Assembly (NCBI GenBank): GCA_003116975.1
Contig: BGKB01000031.1
Span: 310,001-374,000, forward strand
Length of the DNA: 64,000 bases
DNA from: Aurantiochytrium sp. KH105
Taxonomy: Eukaryota; Sar; Bigyra; Thraustochytrida; Thraustochytriidae
Direction of reading: 5' to 3'
Position numbers and translations under genes: made by a program. Below, in pieces: positions 8,682 to 16,950 of this stretch. The notes below the pieces were generated by a model. That model ran no database searches. It saw only the letters and a list, made by a program, of their open reading frames with translations, and was not told the origin of the DNA. Every line of letters starts with the position of its first letter. The first letter of the stretch is position 1.

Positions 8682-10008
8682 TTAAGACTCGAAAATGCGG
8701 CGAATCTGTGACACTTGGCAAGGCGTGCCCGTCACAGGACAGGCGCCATGCTCCAGGACGTGGCGGTGAATACATATGAAACAAAAGGCGATCCCGCTCG
8801 ACGAAATGGCAGGATTCACACGCGGCTCATGACAAAGGGGGCACTGGCGCGGATGGCGCGGCAACCCAACGCCCATGGACGAGGGCCGTGGCGGCATGGG
8901 CGGCGGTGGAATAATCTGCGCATTCTTGTTTTGTTCCCGCTGACTCTGGTTTTCGGGCGAATAGTACCACTCCAAGAGCTTGAAGATGAGAGCCGAGGCT
9001 ACAAGCGCCGTTCGCAAAAATGAAATGCCCTTTGAAGCAATCTTGCCCACAATGCCACGGTGCGAGTCCCGAAGCTCTTCTGCAAGCGCTTGCGCGCGCA
9101 TGTCGTCGCCTGTGACACGAGCGAGGAAAATACCCTGCAGCCATTGAGGCGGCGAAAAGTGCTCTGTGCGCTGGAACATAAACAAAATCTTGAGGTAAAA
9201 GCCCCAAAGCTCGTAGCCGGCAAGCGTAAGCGGTACTCCCTGCAAAAACATTTGGCGCAATCGCTTGTAGAGTCTCGGACGGCGGCCTCCGGCGCCCGAG
9301 GTTCCTGATGAACCGGGTGCCACCATTGCTGCTTCATTCTGCCCATGTCCCAGATTTTCATCGTTGGAACCACTACCCTCTCGCTGCTGCCGTTGTCGTT
9401 CTTGCATCTGTTCCTGTTCTTCTTGTTGAGCCTCTACTGCGAGCACCTCATGGGCCTTGACGGTTTTCATGCGCAAGTAAGGGATCACCGTCACGAAAAA
9501 GAGACTCACGAGTTTGTCGCGAGGACTCAGCGGGACTTGTGCGCCCTGGGGGCCGGACCGTTTGACCCGTTTTAGCGCATAAAAATTCTCCGAGAAACAC
9601 GCGTCATAGACCTGCAGGTAATGCCGCTCAATGATCCCGAGCAGCAGATAGTAGAGCTCATCCTGCACAACAAAGTAAACGCATTAGTATGTCGGACTTT
9701 CCTTTGGCGGACGAAATGACGACGCTTGTGATGCGCGCATTTCACATCTCGAACTCACCTTCCAGGCGCAAAGTCGGAAAAAAGTTGCATATCGCTCGCC
9801 GAGGGTCACGAGAAGATAATCAAAGGCCGGCTGTGTCAAATTACGGAGTCGTGGGTGGTTTCATCGGAGGTGAGTCATTTTAACACCATAGAAAAGATCA
9901 TGAGTGGCATGCACGAGCACGTACCTGCAATGCAGTAGTGAGTCCCCGTGCCATCGACAGCTCGAACACCGTCGGATTAGGTGAGTTGAGCAAGTTGGAA
10001 AGAAACAT
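8682..10008 (-). CDS. PEX12: Peroxin-12, RING-type E3 of the peroxisomal import complex, three exons
   Basis: Exons in transcript order: 9925-10008, 9759-9830 and 8682-9662, all phase 0, giving 378 residues. Family knowledge: PEX12 with PEX2 and PEX10 forms the ubiquitin-ligase channel that recycles the import receptor PEX5. Seen: exon 1 encodes SPNPTVFELSMARGLTTALQ, exon 2 PAFDYLLVTLGERYATFFRL, and exon 3 starts DELYYLLLGIIERHYL; together they match the conserved PEX12 N-terminus. The C-terminal degenerate RING is at about 317-356 (CPLCHEPRVNPA, then CFICIHRHVLEHGACPVTG). Introns are 94 and 96 bases with donors GTACGT and GTGAGT. A Gln/Glu-rich disordered insert lies between the N-terminal helices and the middle of the protein. 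Identification is secure; exon ends rest on splice consensus and frame. Confidence 0.94.
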
Positions 10009-10591
10009 GGTCGCCCGCGGATGTTTTATTCGTTGCAAGCGTCTGTGCGTCCTTGTGCTTCACCCCGTTCTACGCTTTCGCCCTGTTCTGCTCTGGTCAA
10101 ACGACTGGGCGTGCCGTGGTCAAACAGGTTTGCTGCTTCTCCACCTCGTGCGAGAATGCCAGGATTCCCACCTCGCCCTCACGCTTCCCAACTCCGATTC
10201 TGCGCTTGCTGCGAGGAGCCGCGAAAAGACAAGAGAACAGCTAGTACGCAGGGCCACGCGCGCCCTCGCCAGCGCGCTCTGCGTGCAAGCGTTCGGACTG
10301 GGCCCGCTCCGGTCCTTGCTCCCGCCGCAAGATCCAGGCGGCGCGGTCGAGACGACTTCAACAAAAGGGTCTGCTGCTGCAAGGTCTACCGCCGCAGACA
10401 CGATGAGTCAAGTTGGCTGCCGGCAGAAGGCACTTGCGACGCTGCGCACGTGCGGCAGGCAGGCTCACCGCGCAGACAGGCAAACGGATAGAGGTGCCGC
10501 GAGCTAGCAAGCAAGAGCACGTACGCACAACGAAGCGAGCGGCGACGCGAAGGCTGCGAACTCGGCCAAGGTCGCGAGAGCTGGAGACACC
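10009..10591. other. Divergent promoter between PEX12 and aminotransferase
   Basis: A 583-bp spacer between two head-to-head genes, GC-rich toward the right half. Long frames in it are out of frame with both genes and low in complexity. No RNA gene seen. Confidence 0.6.
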
Positions 10592-12181
10592 ATGTCCTCA
10601 CGACCGAGCCCGGCGAACCAGCAGCAGCTGCACGTCGTAGGTCTCGTGGCATGCGGCACGATTTTGGGCGTGACGCTAGCACTGGGAGCCTCGTGGATGC
10701 GGGAGAGAAGACAGGAGAAGAGCTCCTCTTTGCTGGCGTCGAGATCAACAGTGACAGCAGAACCGGTACCCGAGAAAACCTCAAAGATTGCGAAGGAGGT
10801 CCTTGCGTTTGAAAATGAGGCAGAACACATGAGCAAGGAGGAGGTTTATGCGCTGAGAAAGCAATTCTTTTGCGATGCGCAAAGTATCTCGTACGAGAAC
10901 TCGGACCCGCTCATGATTGTCCGGGGCGAGAGCCATCACCTCATTGATGACCGAGGTTTTCGCTACCTGGACTCGCGCAATAACCCGGCGTGCGTCGGCT
11001 GGCAGCGACAAGCGGTCGTTGACGCTGTCTCGCGTCAACTTGCCAAGACCAACTCGAACACAAGATACCTCCATCCTTATCCAGTGCTCTTGGCTCGAGA
11101 GCTCATTCGCACAATGCCAGCTGGATCAAGACTGACACGCGTGTTTTTTGTCAACTCTGGCAGCGAAGCCAACGACCTCGCGCTGCGCCTTGCGCGTACG
11201 CATACTGGAGCCACAGATGTAGTGGTTGTAGAACGTGCGTACCATGGCCACACAGAGGCCGTGCTTGCTATTTCCCCGTACAAATTTCTCGGCAAGGGCG
11301 GCAAAGGTTGCCCAGAGCAAACGCATGTGGTCCCTTGCCCGGACAGCTATCGAGAACGAAGAAATCACGAATCGGAGCAGGAGTTTGCATCAAGAATGGC
11401 CGCCTACGTGGATGAAAATCTTGAATATGTAGAGGGCCAAGGTCGTCGAACCGCTGCGTTCTTTGTAGAGTCTGGAATGTCGGTCGCCGGCGTCATCATG
11501 CCGCCTCGCGGGTATTTGACCTCTGTGTACGCATCGGTGCGTGCGCAAGGGGGCGTCTGCGTGGCAGATGAGGTGCAAGTGGGTTTTGGTCGTCTTGGTG
11601 GGCATTTCTGGGGCTTTGAGCAACAGGGCGTGGATCCGGACATTGTCACAATGGCCAAACCTTTTGGCAACGGCGTTCCCCTTGCCGCGGTGGTGTGTTC
11701 TGACGCGGTTGCAAACTCGTTTACGAATGGAATGGAGTATTTCAACACATTTGGTGGCAATCCTGTTGCATGCGCTGCAGGTTTGGCGGTGCTCGAGATC
11801 ATTCAATCGGATCGTCTGCAGGCACACGCTGCAGAAACAGGTGCATACTTTTGCGAGCGTCTCCGCGCACTCATGCAAACCAGGGCGGGGCGTCTGATTG
11901 GCGACGTGCGTGGGAGCGGTCTCTTTTTGGGCATCGAGTTCGTACGTGACCGTGTCTCCAAAGAGCCTGCGAGCAAGGAGGTCTCTTTCATCATTACGCA
12001 ACTTTTACACCAGCACCGCATTCTCACAAGTTGCGATGGCAAACATAGCAACGTCCTCGTCATCAAGCCACCCTTGACTTTTGACAAGTCTAGTGTGAAC
12101 ACTTTTGTCGATGCGCTTGAGTTGGCGTTGCAAAGCGTTCACGACGCAGACTTATCCAAGGTGCAACACACTCCAACCTAG
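10592..12181 (+). CDS. Class III PLP aminotransferase-fold lyase, ethanolamine-phosphate phospho-lyase-like
   Basis: 529 residues. Seen: [18 protein letters not shown] (PLP phosphate cup), [39 protein letters not shown] with the PLP-contacting Asp, [15 protein letters not shown] with the probable Schiff-base lysine at residue 356, and [20 protein letters not shown]. The pattern of [12 protein letters not shown] and GKPxGNGxP is that of AGXT2L1/AGXT2L2 (ethanolamine-phosphate or phosphohydroxylysine phospho-lyase) rather than ornithine or GABA transaminases. Those lyases release ammonia and phosphate from the substrate. Odd: residues 14-36 form a hydrophobic stretch ([20 protein letters not shown]) followed by RERRQ, suggesting a membrane or organelle anchor. 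Which of the two lyase substrates is used cannot be told from sequence. Confidence 0.9.
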   Translation: MSSRPSPANQQQLHVVGLVACGTILGVTLALGASWMRERRQEKSSSLLASRSTVTAEPVPEKTSKIAKEVLAFENEAEHMSKEEVYALRKQFFCDAQSISYENSDPLMIVRGESHHLIDDRGFRYLDSRNNPACVGWQRQAVVDAVSRQLAKTNSNTRYLHPYPVLLARELIRTMPAGSRLTRVFFVNSGSEANDLALRLARTHTGATDVVVVERAYHGHTEAVLAISPYKFLGKGGKGCPEQTHVVPCPDSYRERRNHESEQEFASRMAAYVDENLEYVEGQGRRTAAFFVESGMSVAGVIMPPRGYLTSVYASVRAQGGVCVADEVQVGFGRLGGHFWGFEQQGVDPDIVTMAKPFGNGVPLAAVVCSDAVANSFTNGMEYFNTFGGNPVACAAGLAVLEIIQSDRLQAHAAETGAYFCERLRALMQTRAGRLIGDVRGSGLFLGIEFVRDRVSKEPASKEVSFIITQLLHQHRILTSCDGKHSNVLVIKPPLTFDKSSVNTFVDALELALQSVHDADLSKVQHTPT

Positions 12182-12354
12182 CCTCGACGTGGCTTTCCGA
12201 GTTACACTTGTAACATGATTGTCAAGAGCGCTCGCAGAGTGAGACAATCCGCGCTCTCGGTCAAAGCAGAGAATATGAGTGTCCTGAATGTTGAACATGT
12301 AGAGTTCCGGTTTTCTTACTATGTATTTAGGCAAAAAAAATACTATCGTGTTTG

Positions 12355-13080
12355 TCATGCCGGGTCGTTAAAGTCCCAGATTTCCGGGTCAGTGAGCGGC
12401 ACAAAGTCGCTTTCCTTTTCGAGCTTCTCGTTAATTTCTTTTTCGTATGTAGCGCGGTCAACTTCTTTGAGCTTGGAACTCGCTTCCTTGTCCTGATCCT
12501 GCACACGCCCCAAAGCGCACCGAGACACCAAGAAAGAGAGAGTCAACGAGAGACAGGTTAGATGATCGAAGGGAGAGAACATAACGGCGAGCGAGTAACC
12601 TTTAGAATCTCGCTCGCAAGCGACGTAATTTTTTTCGCTTGCAGGCAACGTACCACTTGCCCGACGAGAACAATATTGTCGGATCGCACAATAATGACTT
12701 CGTTGCAAGGCTCCTTGAAGACGCTCGTGCCGGCAAAAGCGTAATCGTATGCGTCCTCGAGCACAATGTTGGCTGCGTCAAGTAAGCGAGCAAGCAAAGG
12801 CACCATGCGTTGCGTGAGTATTGCTGATCTGTTTATTTGTCTGTCTGTCTGACTGTCTGCCCGTTTGTTGAAAAGATCCTTGTAGAAGGTCGATAAACAA
12901 CGTCTTGCGCTACTTTTCGAGACGGTCTGCGCATAATGCCAACTCACAGTACTTGTCGATGGAGCTCAGGATTCCCACGAGGTGCCTACCGTCGCGCAAG
13001 ACGACCATGACGCGTCGATCAAGCTCCTCGATGAGCGACGAGGCACCCGGCAGGTGATAGTTTTCCATGAGCTTGCTCAT
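12355..13080 (-). CDS. LSM1: LSm1, decapping-complex Sm-like protein, three exons
   Basis: Exons in transcript order: 12948-13080, 12654-12772 and 12355-12498; 131 residues (human LSm1 has 133). Family knowledge: LSm1 defines the cytoplasmic LSm1-7 ring that binds the 3' end of deadenylated mRNA with Pat1 and promotes decapping. Seen: exon 1 gives the Sm1 motif (LPGASSLIEELDRRVMVVLR, then DGRHLVGILSSIDKY). Exon 2 gives NIVLEDAYDYAFAG and the Sm2 motif EVIIVRSDNIVLVGQV. Exon 3 is the charged C-terminal helix ending EIWDFNDPA. Introns are 12773-12947 (donor GTGAGT, phase 1) and 12499-12653 (donor GTACGT, phase 0). The gene is convergent with the aminotransferase, with 173 bases between stops. 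Confidence 0.93.
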
Positions 13081-13676
13081 GTTGCCCGTGCGCTTCGTCC
13101 GTATCTATCAGCAGTGCTGCGGAGTCGAAGCGCGGCCCGGCGTTTCCTTCGGGCTACCACGCGCGTGCTCTCGCGCTCGCTCTTCTCGCCCTCAGCTTGC
13201 GCGTCTGCCCCAACGCAAACCGGTCTGCGCTGGCGCTGCCAGTGTTGCTGTCGCGCGGTACTAACAATGGAAAAGGAGAGCGCACTACTCGTAAGTTAGG
13301 CCCCAACTGTAGATGCCCATCAACCTCAGTTTTACTGCCTGAAAAAGAAGTGCAAGAGTTTGTGCGAAAAAGCGGGAAAGAAAAGATGGGATTTCGTACG
13401 AACTACTGGGACTGGCCCGGCCCATCTATACTGGTGATTGAAGCTCTTTTGTAAATAATTGAAAATGAGAAAAGATAAGATGCGAAACAACTAGCCATCA
13501 TCAGGTCGTATACCAGTGCATGTAGACAGTCTTTAAAAATACCTCCTCTCCCTACTTTTTTTACTTCTTTTGAACACCAGCAAAATTCAGAATTCATAGA
13601 TTCAAACACAGAAATCACATGATTAGATCGTACAACTCGTCGTTTAGGCGAGTTTTACTTTTTTTTGGTTCTTTTA
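13081..13676. other. Intergenic, no gene seen
   Basis: 596 bases upstream of LSM1 and downstream of the first NEL gene. GC-rich next to LSM1, then AT-rich toward the NEL gene's 3' end, with several T runs. No RNA gene or conserved frame seen. Confidence 0.6.
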
Positions 13677-16184
13677 TTAACGAAGACCGAAAAAGGAGCG
13701 CCGAGTAGAGCTCCGACGTTCCGATGCGTTGATGGGCATACCATTTTTGTAAAGTCTGCATACATTAGTGAGAAAGGACTCGCTCGAGAGCTGATTATTG
13801 GAAAAGTCAAGGCCCGTCCTGACCCAATGCACGCAAACGTCTTGATACGACCATATGTTGGCCACGTCCGGGAGAACGACGACAGGATCCGAAATTGCGT
13901 CGCCCAAGAGATCGGTGGCAGTCGCCGCATCGGCTTCGATGCGCAATTTGTGGTCTGGCACCCTGAGATCTTCGTACGCAACAACGGCCTCCCCGCGCAG
14001 CTGCTCCTGCCACGGAGCCCACGACAAGAGCCAAATGTCCAGGTCCGCATCGGTTATTGCGAGGGCCTCCGCGCGGGCAGCCTCGATATCTTCGGGGGTA
14101 ACGTCGACAAACTGCTCCCATTCCATAGCCCGAGGGGACACCGGAAGATCAAGGTCGTCCCTCAGCTCGAGCTCAAATTTTAGATATACACAAACGTCAT
14201 CGACGTCGAGGTCGCTCAAATTGAGCAGATTACTTGCATGTTGATGTACGACTCCAAGTCGCATTACACCTAGCCCGAGCTTGCGTAGCGCCGTGCGGTC
14301 GCCCCTGGCGTGAGCAAGCGCAGCCACAAGTTGCATCTGTCCAAGAGCCCAGACGGGTTTGTCCACACATGTGTCCACGGCGTCGGCCATGCGCATGAGA
14401 ATCTCTTCTCGCGCCACCTCGTCCGTTGCTGCAGTCTCGAGCACATCGCGCAGTCGTTCCAAGAGACTCTCTCGAAGGTCCGGGACGCGATTTTCTAAGC
14501 TCGAGGCGAGGAGTTTCAGGAACTCAATAATGTCGCGAACGTACGCGTTTTCAACAAATGGAGCAATCTCAATGTCCTCGGCGCCAAACAGAGCCAACGC
14601 GTCCTCTATTGTATTGATCGAGTTCAAATCGCCCACCTCGCGAAGACACTGTGTCTTTCGCCGCGGTTTGGGCACCGCTTGATCAGAATTTTTCTTGGAC
14701 GTTTTTGAGGTTGGTCGCATCGCTGTCGCCCCAAGTCTTGCCTCGTGCCCTTGCGACTGCGCCATGAGCTTGCCAGAGGCGGTGACTGAACCCGTACTTG
14801 CACTTCTCGATGTCCCTGTTGCGCTTCTCCGCGGTTCAAAGTCCGTTGTGTTTGCCCGCCGACTGTTTTCGAGCAGCGTCAGTACCGAAGCATCAAAGGA
14901 AAACTTGAGCACATCAGTCTCGATGCTTTGAAGAACCTCGTAAGAGTCAGGCTCGAGGTTTGTCGCGCGCACATCGACATGGAGCGTCTTCCTTCGCTGT
15001 TTCTCGAGAGCGACGACGGGAAGTCGGCGGAGCGAGGAGCAGCCACGAAGATCGAGCTTGGAGCCTTGAAAATTTGCAGTGACGGGAATCTTTGTCAGGG
15101 ACCACGCGTCTTGAAGCCACGTGTTTCCATGTACCGTCAACAAGTTCGGGAGCGTGGTGAGCGAGGTGCAGCTGCGCATGTCCAGATTGCCTTCGACAAT
15201 AAGGTAGTCGGGCAATTTGGACAACCGGGAACACCCTGCCAAGCAAAGTTCGCCACCGACACGTGCTAACGAGTCGGGTAAGCTCTCGAGCGACGAACAA
15301 TCCTCCAGATAAAGGCTCTCAACGTGCTCCAAATTGGAGGGAAGCTTCTTCAGCAGTCTGCACCCCCTGCAGTCCAGTGTGCCGCCGAGCTCGGCAAACT
15401 CCGGGAGCTCCGTGAGCCGATGTCCTCCCTCACGGACCGCGAGGTCTCCTCCGATGCGAATATTTGCGCCCCAGTTCTTGACGTCGACATTCAGGAGCAT
15501 GAGGCTTCCGCCGACGTGAAGCCGCTCTGGGACCTGTAGTGGTGCAGGATCGAGAAACTCGCCCTCCGCGCTAATTTCCGTCATGATGACGAGGTTGCCA
15601 TGGACATACAGCCCACTAGGTATCCTGGGTGGCGGCGAAGGCTCAGCGCGACTCGTGCTGGTGTGTCGTGATCTCTGCGCGCCCGGCACGAGAATCAAGG
15701 CATTGCCGCGGACGATCATGCGCGGGAAGTTTTCCACCAGGTCGACGACGAGAACTTCTTCAAAGGGTAGTGACACGCGCAAGGTTCCTCTGTTGGCAAG
15801 CCAATGCAGGGTCACATTGCTCGCCTCGAGGCTGCGCCGGAGGACCGAATCTGGCGGCAGTTTGCGCAGTTCGCGCGCGACCATGGCCCTTCCCGCGGGC
15901 CCAGCGCCGATAGACATCCTCCGGGTGCTCGGCCTTGCCGTCGACTGGGCGGTGATACACGCCATGGCCCTCTTGAGGGCGCGCGCGCTCGCGCCTGCGC
16001 TCTCGCGCAGCGTGCGGCCGCGCTCCCCGTGCTCGCCGGCAGCCCCGTTTGCGGCCGCGAGCGCCGGCAGCCCCGCGGCCTCGCGCGCGAGCCCCAGCAC
16101 ACGCACGACCGCCGCCTCCATGCGCGAGTCCCGCCGCACCCACGTCGAGGCCGTCACCTCGGCCACCGCCGTCGCGCTCTCCAT
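13677..16184 (-). CDS. LRR protein with NEL-type (IpaH/SspH-like) E3 ubiquitin-ligase domain, copy 1
   Basis: 835 residues, intronless, ATG start. Residues about 185-400 are leucine-rich repeats of roughly 21 residues with a C-x-S-L-x-x-L-P core, for example LEDCSSLESLPDSL and MRSCTSLTTLPNLL. Residues about 520-795 resemble the NEL domain of bacterial IpaH, SspH and SlrP effectors. MADAVDTCVDKPVWALGQMQ aligns with the IpaH catalytic loop EEATSSCEDRVTLAWNQMQ, putting the nucleophile at Cys606 (codon 14367-14369). VDDVCVYLKFELELRDDLDL aligns with VDEIEVFLAYQNKLRKALGL, and WLLSWAPWQEQL with WLLQWGPWHAVL. NEL enzymes take ubiquitin from E2 on a cysteine and pass it to substrates bound by the LRR. 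The N-terminal 180 residues are Ala/Arg-rich and unrecognised. Eukaryotic expression and activity are inferred. The domain call is from memory of the family and was not searched. Confidence 0.85.
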   Translation of the reverse strand: MESATAVAEVTASTWVRRDSRMEAAVVRVLGLAREAAGLPALAAANGAAGEHGERGRTLRESAGASARALKRAMACITAQSTARPSTRRMSIGAGPAGRAMVARELRKLPPDSVLRRSLEASNVTLHWLANRGTLRVSLPFEEVLVVDLVENFPRMIVRGNALILVPGAQRSRHTSTSRAEPSPPPRIPSGLYVHGNLVIMTEISAEGEFLDPAPLQVPERLHVGGSLMLLNVDVKNWGANIRIGGDLAVREGGHRLTELPEFAELGGTLDCRGCRLLKKLPSNLEHVESLYLEDCSSLESLPDSLARVGGELCLAGCSRLSKLPDYLIVEGNLDMRSCTSLTTLPNLLTVHGNTWLQDAWSLTKIPVTANFQGSKLDLRGCSSLRRLPVVALEKQRRKTLHVDVRATNLEPDSYEVLQSIETDVLKFSFDASVLTLLENSRRANTTDFEPRRSATGTSRSASTGSVTASGKLMAQSQGHEARLGATAMRPTSKTSKKNSDQAVPKPRRKTQCLREVGDLNSINTIEDALALFGAEDIEIAPFVENAYVRDIIEFLKLLASSLENRVPDLRESLLERLRDVLETAATDEVAREEILMRMADAVDTCVDKPVWALGQMQLVAALAHARGDRTALRKLGLGVMRLGVVHQHASNLLNLSDLDVDDVCVYLKFELELRDDLDLPVSPRAMEWEQFVDVTPEDIEAARAEALAITDADLDIWLLSWAPWQEQLRGEAVVAYEDLRVPDHKLRIEADAATATDLLGDAISDPVVVLPDVANIWSYQDVCVHWVRTGLDFSNNQLSSESFLTNVCRLYKNGMPINASERRSSTRRSFFGLR

Positions 16185-16950
16185 CCCGCCCGTGCCGCGC
16201 GCGTTCGCGCTATCCGCGCGTGCACAACGCGAGCGAGCAATTGCCTCTGCCCAGCTTTGCGGGCTCGCTCACGATCTCCTAGTACCTCACGTAGTAGCAG
16301 CGCGTGCACGAGGCTCCACGAATGTGCCATTTAATGTGGGGCCGCGCAGCGCGTGCGGCACGTGCCGCCGCGTCTCCTCGTTTTGCTCTCTCCCGCACGC
16401 TCGCCGCACTGCAGCAGCAGCTCGCAGCCACGTGGCGGTACCCGCTTCCCCCGGCCCGCACGCACGCTCGCTCGCTCGCTCGCTCGCTCTCCCGCCCGCC
16501 CGCCCGTGGCAGCTGGGGCCTGCGGCCCTGGGCACCGGTCGATGCCTAGGGCCCGCCGCCGCTGGCTCGTGTCGCCCTTCCAAGCCTCTGCTCTTCTCGC
16601 TTGTGTCGCGCGCTGCTTCGCGTGCGGGCTTGCTCGCGTGCTTGCTTGCTTGCTTGCTTGCTTGCCGCTTGCCTCTCTGGGCAGTTAGTTACCTCTGCCA
16701 GTGCCTGCGACGCGAGCGCGGCCGTGTGTGCGCGAGGCCTCAGCGGCCAGCACGGGCAGCTGAGCTGCGGCGAGCGGGGGAGAACGGCCGAGGCCGCAGA
16801 CTCTGACAAACGCGCAGCCTGCTGACTGCGCTGCGCGCAGGCGGGCGAGGCGAGGCGCGGGAGGCAGGCGCGGCGCGTAGTGGGCACGCGCGGTCGCAAG
16901 CGAGGGGAGGAAAGAGGGCAAGCGAGCTCGCGTGTGGTCGCGAAGGCAAG
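16185..16950. promoter_or_regulatory. Shared divergent promoter region of the two NEL genes
   Basis: 766 bases between two head-to-head paralogs. It holds a GCTC tetramer array (about 16465-16489) running into CCCG repeats, and a CTTG array (16641-16664). Very GC-rich with no conserved gene. Promoter function is inferred from position. Confidence 0.55.

Noticed and set aside
16641-16664. Telomere-like or satellite sequence
   Set aside because: Only a few TTGC units, like many other short arrays here, not a telomeric motif.
15583-16806. 407-codon plus-strand frame over the start of NEL copy 1
   Set aside because: Antisense shadow running into repeat-rich promoter DNA; the minus strand encodes the LRR-NEL protein.
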